A DNA stretch of 64,000 bases from Flexivirga aerilata (lineage in GTDB: Bacteria; Actinomycetota; Actinomycetes; Actinomycetales; Dermatophilaceae), in contig NZ_JABENB010000001.1 of NCBI RefSeq assembly GCF_013002715.1, forward strand, positions 124,001-188,000. Reading direction: 5' to 3'. A program made the translations under genes and the position numbers. Below the pieces are notes generated by a model. The model did no database searches. It was not told where the DNA came from and worked only from the letters and a program-made list of their open reading frames with translations. Positions 20,149-28,567 of this stretch are shown here, piece after piece (position 1 is the stretch's first letter; every line of letters starts with the position of its first letter).

Positions 20149-21746
20149 TGCTGCACTGTCCCCTCGTCGGCCGCGACCTGTTGTCGCAGAGTGGCTTTCA
20201 CGACCTTGCCGGAAGCATTGCGGGGCAACGCGTCGAGCAGGTGCAGCTCGGTCGGCTGCTTGTAGCGCGCGAGCCGGCCGTCGGCGAAGTCACGCAGTTG
20301 CTCGATGGTCAGTGAGGCGCCAGGTCGCAGGGCGGCGACCGCCACGACGGTCTCGCCCCACTTGTCGTGCGGACGGCCGACGACGGTCACCTCGGCGATG
20401 TCGGGGTGGTCGGCGAGGGCGTTTTCGACCTCGACGCAGTAGACGTTCTCGCCGCCGGTGATGACCATGTCCTTGACCCGGTCGATGACGTAGACGAACC
20501 CCTCGTCGTCGACCCGCACGAGGTCGCCGGAGTGAAACCAGCCACCCTCGAATGCCGCACTGGTTGCTTCCGGTTGGCGCCAGTAGCCGAGCATCTGGGT
20601 CGGGCCGCGGTAGAGGATCTCGCCCACCTCGCCGGGTGCGACGTCCTGCCCGAGCGGATCGACGACCCGGGTCGCCAGGGTCGAGATCGGCTTGCCGACG
20701 GAGCCGAGCTTGCGGATCGCGTCCCGCTCGCCCAGCATGCAGGTCACCGGGCTCATCTCGGTCTGGCCGAAGACGGCGACGTTGGCCCCGCCGGGGAAGG
20801 CCTGCGTCATGCCGCGCAGGAGTTGTTCGGTGGCCGGTGCCGCTCCCCAGCTCAGCACCCGCAGCTGCAGGTCGCGCGGCGACCGCGACTGCTCGGCGAC
20901 CATCGCCTGCCATTGCGCCGGCACCAGGAACGTGCCGGTGACGTGCTCGTCGCGCATCAGGTCGAGCGTCTCGCCGGCGTCGAACGCCGCGGTCGGCTGG
21001 AGCACCACCGTGGCCCCGGCCAGCACCGCGCCGCTGAAGACGCCGAGGCCACCGATGTGGAACAGCGGCGTGCCGAGCAGGGTGATGTCGTCGTCGTTGC
21101 TCTGCCACGCGCGCAGGCAGGTCACGCCGTTGCCGTGCAGGTTGAGGTGACTGAGCACGGCGCCCTTCGGGCGACCGGTGGTGCCCGAGGTGAACATGAT
21201 CAACGCCGGGTCGTCCTCGGCGACGTCGACCACCGGATGCTCCGGATGGTCGGCGCCGACGAAGTCCTCCCAGGTGACACCCGCGGCGGGAGCGTCGCTC
21301 GCGGCAGTCACCACCACTCGCGGCGCGATGTCGGCGTCGGCGAGTGCCGCCTGCAGGCTCGGCAGCAGCGCCGCATCGACGACCACGACCGCCGGCTCGG
21401 CGTCGCCGAGCAGCACCGCGAGCTCGGGCGGGGTGAGGCGGAAGTTGAACGGGACGGCGATCGCGCCGAGCTGCTGGGCTCCGACGACCGCGTCCAGGAA
21501 CTCGGGTCGGTTGAAGGTGAGGAGTGCGACGCGGTCACCCTTGCGGACGCCCTCGGCATACAGCGCATCGGCGAATCTGCTTGCGCGCTCCTGGAATTGG
21601 CGCCAGGTGATCGTGTCGCCCTGCCAGCGGAACGCCGGCTTCTCCGGCTGCTGGAAGGCGTGCCGGGCCACCAGGTTGGGCCATGTCGTACGGCGCCGGG
21701 CACGGGTTGCCGCGTCGAGCGGCGGCACATCGGGAACGACGGTCAT
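20145..21746 (-). CDS. fatty acyl-CoA ligase (AMP-forming; FadD-like)
   Basis: This enzyme activates a carboxylic acid to its acyl-CoA with ATP, the entry step of the operon. ANL-superfamily motifs are present: the phosphate loop MFTSGTTGRPKGAVLSH, GQTEM, WFHSGDLVRVDDEGFVY, the hinge DRVKDMVITGGENVY, and the C-terminal catalytic Lys region LPRNASGKVVK. ATG 21746 was preferred to ATG 21752 because GGAGG lies 8 nt before it but only 2 nt before the other. It is the first gene of the minus-strand operon, divergent from a TetR gene across a palindromic operator. Confidence 0.93.
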   Translation of the reverse strand: MTVVPDVPPLDAATRARRRTTWPNLVARHAFQQPEKPAFRWQGDTITWRQFQERASRFADALYAEGVRKGDRVALLTFNRPEFLDAVVGAQQLGAIAVPFNFRLTPPELAVLLGDAEPAVVVVDAALLPSLQAALADADIAPRVVVTAASDAPAAGVTWEDFVGADHPEHPVVDVAEDDPALIMFTSGTTGRPKGAVLSHLNLHGNGVTCLRAWQSNDDDITLLGTPLFHIGGLGVFSGAVLAGATVVLQPTAAFDAGETLDLMRDEHVTGTFLVPAQWQAMVAEQSRSPRDLQLRVLSWGAAPATEQLLRGMTQAFPGGANVAVFGQTEMSPVTCMLGERDAIRKLGSVGKPISTLATRVVDPLGQDVAPGEVGEILYRGPTQMLGYWRQPEATSAAFEGGWFHSGDLVRVDDEGFVYVIDRVKDMVITGGENVYCVEVENALADHPDIAEVTVVGRPHDKWGETVVAVAALRPGASLTIEQLRDFADGRLARYKQPTELHLLDALPRNASGKVVKATLRQQVAADEGTVQQ

Positions 21747-21794
21747 CGGCATTTCCTCCGGGGAGCACTACACCTGTGCAGCGCCATACTTACA

Positions 21795-21806
21795 TAGCGA
21801 TCGCTA
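21795..21806. promoter_or_regulatory. palindromic operator between divergent lipid operons
   Basis: TAGCGATCGCTA is a perfect 12-bp palindrome in the 93-bp gap between the acyl-CoA ligase gene and the tetR-type gene. It falls between a TAGAGT -10 box (21814-21819) and the expected -35 position of the tetR-type promoter, so a bound repressor would block it and could also affect the divergent ligase promoter. Confidence 0.6.
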
Positions 21807-21839
21807 AGCTGGCTAGAGTTTGCGTCAGAAAGGAGCGCG

Positions 21840-22475
21840 ATGACCACGAAAACGGCCGACTGGCGGGTCTACCCCGCCGCCGAGCTCACCCCGATCCTCG
21901 CCGCGTCGCTGACCGAGTTTGCCGAGCACGGGTATAACGGCACCTCCGTCCGCTCGATCGCCGGCCGCGTCGGAGTGACGGTGCCCGCGCTCTACTACCA
22001 CCACGAGAACAAGCAGGCGCTGCTCGTCGCGCTGCTCGACCAGGCGATGGAGCTGATCACCAGCCACAGCGAGGCAGCGGCTGCGGAGGCCGGTGACGAT
22101 CCTCGCCGGCGCCTCGGCGCGATCGTCGAGGCGATCGTGCACTACATGGTGCAGTGCCGTGACCTGGCCTTCCTCAACTCCGAAATGCGCTCTCTCACAA
22201 CGGAAAACCGAGCGCGCTACGTCGCGCAACGCGACCGGGTCGACCGGTTGCTGTGCGACACCATCCAGGCCGGCATCGACGACGGGAGCTTCGGCGTTCC
22301 GTGGGCCAGCGACGCCACCCGCGCCATATTGTCGATGTGTCAGGGCATCGCCGGCTGGTACGACCCGGCCGGAACCGAAACACCGCAGGTCATCGCCGAC
22401 CGCCACGTGCACCTCGCACTGGCGATGGTGGAGGCCGGCGGCCCCCGCCTCACCGAAGGAGCGAAGAAGGCATGA
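21840..22475 (+). CDS. TetR-family regulator of the lipid-catabolism island
   Basis: This 211-aa regulator has an N-terminal helix-turn-helix (about residues 18-62; GYNGTSVRSIAGRVGVTVPA and LYYHHENKQALL) and a C-terminal domain of the type found in fatty-acid-responsive TetR proteins (NSEMRSLTTENRARYVAQRD). AAAGGAG precedes ATG 21840 at good spacing. It is divergent from the ligase operon and is the first gene of the SDR-kinase-ACAD operon (ATGA overlap with the SDR). Acyl-CoA-responsive repression of both operons is the simplest reading. Confidence 0.9.
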   Translation: MTTKTADWRVYPAAELTPILAASLTEFAEHGYNGTSVRSIAGRVGVTVPALYYHHENKQALLVALLDQAMELITSHSEAAAAEAGDDPRRRLGAIVEAIVHYMVQCRDLAFLNSEMRSLTTENRARYVAQRDRVDRLLCDTIQAGIDDGSFGVPWASDATRAILSMCQGIAGWYDPAGTETPQVIADRHVHLALAMVEAGGPRLTEGAKKA

Positions 22476-23221
22476 AAGGTCTGTCCGGAAAGACCGCGAT
22501 CGTCACCGGCGCGAGCCGCGGCATCGGGTTCGCCGTCGCACAGCGGCTCGTGGAGGAGGGCGCGAACGTCGTCATCACCGCCCGCAAGGAGGACGCCCTC
22601 GCCGAGGCGGCTCGCTCCCTCGGCGACCGCGCGCGCTACGTCGCCGGCAAGGCCGACGACCTGGCGCACCAGGACGAGGTCATCGCCGCAGCGCTCGACG
22701 CCTTCGGCAGCCTCGACTTGATGGTCAACAACACCGGCATCAACCCGGCGTACGGCCCGCTGATGAACATCGACACCGGCGCGGCCCGAAAGATCATGGA
22801 AGTCAACGTGATTGCGGCCCTGTCCTGGGTCCAGAAGATCCAGGCGGCCTGGCAGCGGGAGCACGGCGGCGCGATCGTCAACATCGCCTCGGTCGCCGGG
22901 CAGCGACCCGCGCCGGGCATCGCGATGTATGGCGTCAGCAAGGCCGCGCTGATCCATCTCACCGAGGAGCTCGCCTACGAACTCGGCCCGAAGGTGCGGG
23001 TCAACGCGGTCGCCCCGGCCGTGGTCAAGACCGACTTCGCCAAGGCTCTCTACGACGGCAAGGAGGAGCAGGTGGCTGCGCCATACCCGTTGAAGCGGCT
23101 GGGCGTGCCCGACGACATCGGCAGCGTGGTGGCCTTCCTGCTCTCCGACGACGCGGGCTGGATGACCGGACAGACGCTGACGATCGACGGCGGTGTCCTG
23201 CTGAACGGCGGTGCGGGATGA
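22472..23221 (+). CDS. short-chain dehydrogenase/reductase (FabG-like)
   Basis: This 249-aa NAD(P)-dependent oxidoreductase shows TGASRGIG (cofactor loop), NNTGINP, the catalytic Ser in NIASVAG, and the YGVSK pair. It ends with the usual QTLTIDGGVLL. It overlaps the tetR-type gene by 4 bp and the next gene by 4 bp, so it is tightly coupled. A hydroxyacyl-CoA or hydroxy-lipid substrate fits the context, but the family is too broad to assign one. Confidence 0.9.
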   Translation: MKGLSGKTAIVTGASRGIGFAVAQRLVEEGANVVITARKEDALAEAARSLGDRARYVAGKADDLAHQDEVIAAALDAFGSLDLMVNNTGINPAYGPLMNIDTGAARKIMEVNVIAALSWVQKIQAAWQREHGGAIVNIASVAGQRPAPGIAMYGVSKAALIHLTEELAYELGPKVRVNAVAPAVVKTDFAKALYDGKEEQVAAPYPLKRLGVPDDIGSVVAFLLSDDAGWMTGQTLTIDGGVLLNGGAG

Positions 23222-24264
23222 GTGACGCTCCGGAGCGTCGTGAGCTTCCCGGCCTCGATCTCGAGCGGCTGCAACGGTTTCTGGCCGAGGAAGCACCGAC
23301 GCTCTTCGACGGTCCGCTGACCGGTGAGGTGATCGCCGGCGGCAAGTCCAACCTCACCTACATCGTCACCGACGGCACGACGGAGGCCGTCGTGCGCCGG
23401 CCTCCGCTCGGCCACGTGCTCGCGACCGCCCACGACATGGGCCGGGAGCATCGGGTGATGGCGGCCCTCGCCGACACTCCGGTGCCGGTGCCGACGATGT
23501 ATGCCGAGTCGACGGACACCGACGTGATCGGTGCGCCGTTCTACGTGATGGAGCGGGTGCAGGGCACGCCCTACCGCACGGCCGAGGAGCTCAATCCCCT
23601 GGGTCCGCAACGGGTTCGGGCGATCGCCGACGACGTCACCGACACGCTCGTCGCGCTCCACGCGGTCGAGCCGGCCGCGGTCGGGCTCGGCGACTTCGGT
23701 CGCCCGGACGGCTACCTCGAGCGCCAGGTGCGCCGCTGGCGCAAACAACTGGACGGCTCGCGCAGCCGCGAGCTCGCCGGCGAGCAGGAGCTGCACGAGC
23801 GGCTCGCCTCCTCGATCCCCGCGCACAGCGACGCGACGATCGTGCACGGCGACTACCGCATGGACAACACCCTGGTCGACGCCAACGACAAGGTCACCGC
23901 CGTGCTCGACTGGGAAATGGCGACTCTCGGCGATCCCCTCGCCGACGTGGCGCTGATGCTGGTCTATCAGTCGCTCGCCGAGTTCGCACCGCACGCCGTT
24001 TCGACCGTGTCGCAGGCGACCGGGCACCCGAGCCGCGCGGAGATCGTGCAGCGCTACGGCGAGAAGTCGGGCCGGGACGTGAGCCATCTGGCGTTCCACG
24101 AGGCCCTCGCCTTCTACAAGCTCGCCGCGATCCTCGAGGGCATCTATTACCGGCATCAGCAGGGGCAGACCGTCGGCGCCGGTTTCGAGCAGATCGGTGA
24201 GTCGACCGAGCCGCTGATCGCGGCGGGGCTTGCCGTCATACAGGACTATTCGGCGAAAAATTGA
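23218..24264 (+). CDS. phosphotransferase-family protein (ACAD10/11 kinase-domain type)
   Basis: This 348-aa protein has the aminoglycoside-phosphotransferase fold: IAGGKSNLTYIV near the N-terminus, catalytic loop IVHGDYRMDNTLVD, and metal-binding VLDWEMATLGDP. The next gene encodes an acyl-CoA dehydrogenase, so the pair mirrors the two halves of human ACAD10/ACAD11, where the kinase domain phosphorylates 4-hydroxyacyl-CoA so that the dehydrogenase half can eliminate phosphate. A role in 4-hydroxy fatty-acid catabolism is therefore a reasonable inference. It starts at ATG 23218 with an ATGA overlap. Confidence 0.88.
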   Translation: MSDAPERRELPGLDLERLQRFLAEEAPTLFDGPLTGEVIAGGKSNLTYIVTDGTTEAVVRRPPLGHVLATAHDMGREHRVMAALADTPVPVPTMYAESTDTDVIGAPFYVMERVQGTPYRTAEELNPLGPQRVRAIADDVTDTLVALHAVEPAAVGLGDFGRPDGYLERQVRRWRKQLDGSRSRELAGEQELHERLASSIPAHSDATIVHGDYRMDNTLVDANDKVTAVLDWEMATLGDPLADVALMLVYQSLAEFAPHAVSTVSQATGHPSRAEIVQRYGEKSGRDVSHLAFHEALAFYKLAAILEGIYYRHQQGQTVGAGFEQIGESTEPLIAAGLAVIQDYSAKN

Positions 24265-24273
24265 GGAGTGCCA

Positions 24274-25509
24274 ATGGATTTCGGCTACGACGAGAAGACT
24301 GAGGAGCTGCGCGGCCGAGTGCGTGCCTTCCTCGACGACGAGGTCACGCCGGCGGAGCCGGTCTTCGACGAGCAACTCGCCGCACAGCCCGACCCCTGGG
24401 CGTGGAGCACCGTCCCGGTGCTGGAGGAGCTCAAGGACAAGGCAAAGTCGCAGGGCCTGTGGAACCTCTTCCTGCCCGGTGACAAGGGCGCCGGTCTGAC
24501 CAATCTGCAGTATGCGCCGCTCGCCGAGATCCTCGGGCGTTCCACGTTGGCGTCGGCCACGATGAACTGCGCTGCGCCGGACACCGGCAACATGGAGGTG
24601 CTCAACGAGTTCGGCACCCCGGAGCAGCAGGAGCAATGGCTGAAACCGTTGTTGGCCGGGGAGATTCGCTCCTCGTTCGCCATGACGGAGCCGGACGTCG
24701 CCTCATCGGACGCGACCAACATCGGGACCCGGATCGAGCGCGACGGTGACGAATATGTGATCAACGGTCGCAAGTGGTGGATCACCGGCGCGATGGACCC
24801 CAACGCCAAGATCTTCATTGTGATGGGCAAGACCGACCCCTCCGCCGAGCGTCACCGGCAGCAGTCGCAGATCCTGGTGCCGCGCGACACCCCCGGCCTG
24901 ACGATCAAGCGGGGGATGACGGTCTACGGCTACGACGACGCCGACCACGGTGGTCACGCCGAGTTGGAGTTCACCGACGTGCGCGTGCCGGCGAGCAACC
25001 TGATCGGCGACGAGGGTTCGGGCTTCGCGATCGCGCAGGCCCGTCTCGGGCCGGGCCGCATCCACCACTGCATGCGCTCGATCGGCTTGGCGGAGAAGGC
25101 AATCGAGCTGATGTGCGAGCGCGCGGACGGCCGCACCGCGTTCGGCCGGCCGCTCAGTGAGCAGGGGGTGATCCGCAATTGGATCGCCGAGTCGCGGGTC
25201 AAGCTCGAGCAGCTGCGGCTGCTGGTGCTCAAGACCGCCTGGCTGATGGACACCGTCGGCAACAAGGGTGCGCACACCGAGATCCAGGCGATCAAGATCG
25301 CGACGCCGGAAACCGTGCAGTGGATCCTCGACAAGGCGATCCAGACGCACGGCGCCGGCGGTCTGTCGCAGGACTTCCCGCTCGCCCGGGCGTATGCCGG
25401 CATCCGCACGCTCCGCTTCGCCGACGGCCCGGACGAGGTGCACAAGGCCTCGCTCGCGCGGCGGGAGCTGCGGCGGCAGGCGGCCGAGCGCGAGGGCCGC
25501 GCCAACTGA
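24274..25509 (+). CDS. acyl-CoA dehydrogenase (ACAD10/11-like)
   Basis: This 411-aa dehydrogenase has the family pattern [42 protein letters not shown] and [14 protein letters not shown], then [15 protein letters not shown] near the end. As in ACAD10/11-type enzymes, the C-terminal segment reads DGPDEVH where many family members have an EGT motif. It follows the kinase-like gene by 9 bp. ATG 24274 was chosen because GAGG lies 7 nt before it; a GTG at 24268 is too close to that site. It is the last gene of the TetR-SDR-kinase-ACAD operon. Confidence 0.92.
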   Translation: MDFGYDEKTEELRGRVRAFLDDEVTPAEPVFDEQLAAQPDPWAWSTVPVLEELKDKAKSQGLWNLFLPGDKGAGLTNLQYAPLAEILGRSTLASATMNCAAPDTGNMEVLNEFGTPEQQEQWLKPLLAGEIRSSFAMTEPDVASSDATNIGTRIERDGDEYVINGRKWWITGAMDPNAKIFIVMGKTDPSAERHRQQSQILVPRDTPGLTIKRGMTVYGYDDADHGGHAELEFTDVRVPASNLIGDEGSGFAIAQARLGPGRIHHCMRSIGLAEKAIELMCERADGRTAFGRPLSEQGVIRNWIAESRVKLEQLRLLVLKTAWLMDTVGNKGAHTEIQAIKIATPETVQWILDKAIQTHGAGGLSQDFPLARAYAGIRTLRFADGPDEVHKASLARRELRRQAAEREGRAN

Positions 25510-25529
25510 CCCGCGACTGACGGCTCCCT

Positions 25530-25565
25530 CGCCGAGCGACGGTCCCACCCGACCGTCGCTCGGCG
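25530..25565 (+). terminator. terminator hairpin after the ACAD operon
   Basis: CGCCGAGCGACGGTC (25530-25544) pairs exactly with 25551-25565 around a 6-nt loop, giving a perfect 15-bp stem 21 bp after the stop codon of the acyl-CoA dehydrogenase. Confidence 0.7.
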
Positions 25566-25620
25566 CATGGACCGTCACTCGGCGTGCCGGGCGGCTTGGC
25601 GGCAAGCTCCTGCGCGACGA

Positions 25621-25646
25621 GGGGGACCACCCGCGGGTGGTCCCCC
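25621..25646 (-). terminator. terminator hairpin after the DUF3263 gene
   Basis: GGGGGACCACCC and its exact complement flank a 2-nt centre. The palindrome lies 26 bp beyond the minus-strand DUF3263 stop codon. Confidence 0.65.
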
Positions 25647-25672
25647 TCATGTCGTGCGGCGTGGCCGGCCGC

Positions 25673-25978
25673 TCAGTCGCGGTCGCGGTCGAGCTCGAAC
25701 CCGAGCCGGCGCGCGGTGCGCTGCCGCATCCGGCCGGCCCGCAGCCGCTGCAGTCGCTTGACGAGCATCGGGTCGTGGCGCAGCGCGGCGGGAGTGTCGA
25801 TGATCGCGTTGAGCACCTGGTAGTAGCGGGTGGAACTCATGTCGAAGGTCTCGCGGATGGCCTGCTCCTTGGCGCCCTGGAGCTTCCACCAGTTGCGCTC
25901 GAAGGACAGAATCGCGGCATCGCGGTCGCTCAGCTCGGCGTCACCGGTCGGCATCACCTGCTGGTCGGCGGCAGCCAT
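25673..25978 (-). CDS. DUF3263 domain protein
   Basis: This 101-aa protein belongs to a small actinobacteria-specific family of unknown function. The conserved core is LSDRDAAILSFERNWWKLQG followed by KEQAIRETFDMSSTRYYQV, whose second part looks like a helix-turn-helix (a sigma region 4-like turn), so DNA or RNA-polymerase binding is possible. The C-terminus is basic (KRLQRLRAGRMRQRTARR). ATG 25978 (MAAADQQ) was taken as the start. It stands alone with its own terminator and no functional partner nearby. Confidence 0.82.
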   Translation of the reverse strand: MAAADQQVMPTGDAELSDRDAAILSFERNWWKLQGAKEQAIRETFDMSSTRYYQVLNAIIDTPAALRHDPMLVKRLQRLRAGRMRQRTARRLGFELDRDRD

Positions 25979-26103
25979 GCGGAAATCCCTTCGTCGTGGT
26001 CGATGTCCGGCCACGATGATATGCCCGAATCACAACGATGTCATTCCGGCAAGCACCCGCATCGGCATGTCGTGGCGGATGTGACTGGAGTGATCTGGGG
26101 CGG

Positions 26104-26274
26104 TCACTTCGGGCCGGGGACGTCCCGCATCGTGCGCACCGCGAGGAGCGGTGTGCCGCGCAGCCACAAGGCCTCGGCCGCCCCGAGCACCCCGCCGGTG
26201 ACGATCGCCGGGCCGATGCCGATCACCGACCCGGCCGCCCCGCAGATGAGGGCCGCCGCAGCGCGAGGAGACTC
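26104..26274 (-). pseudogene. 3' remnant of a multi-spanning transporter gene
   Basis: An open frame without a start codon, 56 codons between stops, reads as a hydrophobic C-terminus: the segment GSVIGIGPAIVTGGVLGAAE, then ALWLRGTPLLAVRTM and an end DVPGPK. The Gly/Ala-rich helix and short polar tail resemble the last membrane segment of an MFS exporter of the EntS type. No upstream part is present: the frame meets a stop at 26275-26277 and then the iteron array. I read it as the debris of a deleted transporter gene; the family is uncertain. Confidence 0.5.
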
Positions 26275-26301
26275 TCACGTCATACGGCGTGGCGGCAAGG
26301 T

Positions 26302-26491
26302 GGACTTGTCACGTGGGGATGGCACTTGTCACGTGAAGGCGGACTTGTCACGTGGAACGGGACTTGTCACGTCAACTAGGGACTTGTCACGTGCTGCAGC
26401 ACGTGACAAGTCGCCAAATCGTGGACACGTCCCCTGACCGTGGACAAGTTCCGAAATCGTGGACAAGTCCCAAAATCGCGGACGAGTCGCC
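26302..26491. repeat. inverted array of ten 19-20-bp iterons
   Basis: Five direct units with core GACTTGTCACGTG begin near 26303, 26323, 26342, 26361 and 26381 (spacing 19-20 bp). Five units in the opposite orientation have their GAC cores at 26405, 26424, 26443, 26462 and 26481, spaced exactly 19 bp; these read GTGACAAGTC or GTGGACAAGTCC with an AAATC spacer. The two halves meet in a perfect 32-bp palindrome. The last unit ends at the stop codon of the decarboxylase gene. The rest of 25979-26490 holds only the transporter remnant. Confidence 0.93.
26381..26412. repeat. perfect 32-bp palindrome at the centre of the iteron array
   Basis: GACTTGTCACGTGCTG at 26381-26396 is followed at once by its exact reverse complement at 26397-26412, with no loop. 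It contains CACGTG twice and CTGCAG at its centre. It is the meeting point of the two oppositely oriented halves of the array. Confidence 0.95.
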
Positions 26492-27834
26492 TACTCCATC
26501 GAGTCGAGGATCGCCGCGATGTCCTCGGTGCTGGTGTTGGGGTTGACCACCGCGAAACGGGCGAGCGTCTCGCCGTTGTGGGAGGTGGGTACGACGAACG
26601 CCGACTGCTCCTCCAGCAGCTTGTCCGACCACGCCTGGTAGTCCTGCGAGCTCCAGCCGGTCCGGCGGAAGACCACCACCGACAGGTCCGGCTCGCGCAC
26701 CAGCTCCAGATAGGGGCGTTGCTCGATCTGGTCGGCGGCGAAGCGGGCGACCGACAGGGTGTGCTCGATCGCCTCGGTGTAGGCGTCGGTGCCGTTGGCC
26801 ACGAGCGAGAACCAGAACGGCAGACCACGGGCCCGGCGGGTCAGCCCGATCGAGTAGTCGGTCGGGTTCCAGTCGGGTGCCTCGGTCAGCACGTCGAGGT
26901 ATGACGCGTGCTGCGTGTGCGCGGCGCGAGCGAGCGCCGGCTCGCGGTAGAGCAGCGCACAGCAGTCGAACGGCGCGAAGAGCCACTTGTGCGGGTCGAC
27001 GATGAAGGAGTCGGCGCGCTCGACCCCGGCGTACTTGTCGCGGACGCTCGGTGCGGCGAGGCCGGCTCCGCCATACGCGCCGTCGACGTGGAACCAGATG
27101 CCGAACTCCTCGCACACGTCGGCCACCGACTGGAGGTCGTCGATGATGCCGAGGTTGGTCGTGCCCGCGGTGGCGACGACCGCGAAGAACGTCTCCGGGC
27201 CGTGCTCGACGATCGCCTTGCGCAGGTTGTCGCCGGTCAGCCGCAGGTCGTCGTCGACCGGCACCTGCACCAGCTCGGCGTCCATGACTTCGCAGGCCGA
27301 CTGGATCGAGGAGTGCGAGCCCACTGTCGCAGCCACCCGAAAAGGCCTGGTGTTGTTACGTGCTCGGGCAGTCGCCCGCGCGGCGACGAGCGCCGAGAGG
27401 TTGCCGATCGTGCCGCCCTGCACGAACGCCCCGCCTGCCGACTCGGGCAGCCCCGCGAGGTTTGCGATCCAGCGCAACGCCTGGTTCTCGGCATACACGG
27501 CGCCGGCGCCCTCGAGCCAGGACCCGCCATAGATCGACGACGCACCGACCACGAGGTCGAACATCGCGGCCTCGCGCGTGGGCGCGCACGGGATGAAGGA
27601 CAGGTAGCGCGGGTGGTCGGTCGACAGGCAGGCCAGCGCCAGCTCGTCCTCGAAGAGCCGAAGGGCAGCCTGCCCGCCCATGCCCTGCGCCGAGATCGCG
27701 CCGCCGGCAACGGATTCGAGTTCGCTCTCGGTGCGCGGGGCGTCGAGCGGCACCGGGTCGAGCGCGAGTCGGTCGGCGGCATACTTGAGGATCGCCTCGC
27801 CGAGTTGCGAGGTCTCTTCGGTGAACCTGTGCAC
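26491..27834 (-). CDS. pyridoxal-phosphate-dependent decarboxylase (group II)
   Basis: This 447-aa PLP enzyme decarboxylates an amino acid. The PLP-binding Lys lies in VDPHKWLFAPFDCCALLYRE; the substrate-side motif HVDGAYGGAGLA holds the Asp that contacts the pyridine nitrogen; VGSHSSIQSACEVM stacks the ring. The family covers aromatic amino acid, glutamate and aspartate decarboxylases; the sequence alone does not fix the substrate. The start is GTG 27834, with TAGACT 6 nt before it, which suggests a leaderless mRNA. It is divergent from ung with a 55-bp gap. Confidence 0.9.
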   Translation of the reverse strand: MHRFTEETSQLGEAILKYAADRLALDPVPLDAPRTESELESVAGGAISAQGMGGQAALRLFEDELALACLSTDHPRYLSFIPCAPTREAAMFDLVVGASSIYGGSWLEGAGAVYAENQALRWIANLAGLPESAGGAFVQGGTIGNLSALVAARATARARNNTRPFRVAATVGSHSSIQSACEVMDAELVQVPVDDDLRLTGDNLRKAIVEHGPETFFAVVATAGTTNLGIIDDLQSVADVCEEFGIWFHVDGAYGGAGLAAPSVRDKYAGVERADSFIVDPHKWLFAPFDCCALLYREPALARAAHTQHASYLDVLTEAPDWNPTDYSIGLTRRARGLPFWFSLVANGTDAYTEAIEHTLSVARFAADQIEQRPYLELVREPDLSVVVFRRTGWSSQDYQAWSDKLLEEQSAFVVPTSHNGETLARFAVVNPNTSTEDIAAILDSME

Positions 27835-27840
27835 CCGCGA

Positions 27841-27846
27841 AGTCTA
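27841..27846 (-). promoter_or_regulatory. -10 box of a probable leaderless transcript
   Basis: TAGACT (minus strand) lies 6 nt before the GTG start of the decarboxylase gene, and no ribosome-binding site is visible. Confidence 0.5.
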
Positions 27847-27889
27847 GGACCCCTGGGCGCCCTCCGAGACCGCCTGGTTAGCTGGACGT

Positions 27890-28567
27890 ATGACGGTGCG
27901 ACCCCTGCAGGAACTCGTCCACCCGTCCTGGCTGCCGGTGCTCGAACCGGTCGCCGACAAGGTCACCGCGTGCGGCGAGTTCCTCCGCGAGGAGGTCGCA
28001 TCCGGCAACGGCTACCTGCCCAGCGGGGACAAGGTGCTGCGGGCGTTCGGGCAACCACTCGATGACGTGCGCGTGCTGATCGTCGGCCAGGACCCCTACC
28101 CCACTCCCGGCCACGCCGTCGGCCTGTCCTTCTCGGTCGCGCCCGACGTCACCCCGATCCCGCGCAGCCTGCAGAACATCTACCAGGAGCTCGCCAACGA
28201 CCTCGGCTGTGCGCGGCCGACATCCGGCGATCTGTCGCCGTGGGCGGACCGGGGCGTGCTGCTGCTCAACCGGGTGCTCACCGTGCGCGCCGGCAAGCCG
28301 GCCAGCCACCGCGGCAAGGGCTGGGAGCACGTCACCGCCGCCGCCATCAACGGGCTCGTCGCCCGCGGCGGGCCGCTCGTGGCGATCCTCTGGGGGCGCG
28401 ACGCACGCAGTCTTGCACCCCACCTCGGGCAGGTGCCGTATGTCGAAAGCGCCCACCCCTCACCGCTGTCCGCACATGCCGGCTTCTTCGGCTCCCGGCC
28501 GTTCAGCCGGGTCAACCAGCTGCTGACCGAGCAGGGAGCCGAGCCGATCGATTGGAGTCTGCCGTGA
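27890..28567 (+). CDS. ung: uracil-DNA glycosylase
   Basis: This is a family 1 uracil-DNA glycosylase, which removes uracil from DNA to start base-excision repair. The 225-aa protein has the water-activating loop [17 protein letters not shown] (catalytic Asp in GQDPYP), LLLNRVLTV, and the DNA-intercalating loop [18 protein letters not shown]. The length is normal. ATG 27890 is 55 bp from the divergent decarboxylase gene. The next gene starts inside its stop codon (GTGA), so ung leads a three-gene operon. Confidence 0.97.
   Translation: MTVRPLQELVHPSWLPVLEPVADKVTACGEFLREEVASGNGYLPSGDKVLRAFGQPLDDVRVLIVGQDPYPTPGHAVGLSFSVAPDVTPIPRSLQNIYQELANDLGCARPTSGDLSPWADRGVLLLNRVLTVRAGKPASHRGKGWEHVTAAAINGLVARGGPLVAILWGRDARSLAPHLGQVPYVESAHPSPLSAHAGFFGSRPFSRVNQLLTEQGAEPIDWSLP

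Noticed and set aside
26030..26278. An 82-codon Arg/Gly-rich minus-strand frame
   Set aside because: It overlaps the transporter remnant in another frame and its composition is not protein-like.
26302..26491. A CRISPR array
   Set aside because: Units are 19-20 bp with no unique spacers of CRISPR length, orientation flips in the middle, and there are no cas genes.
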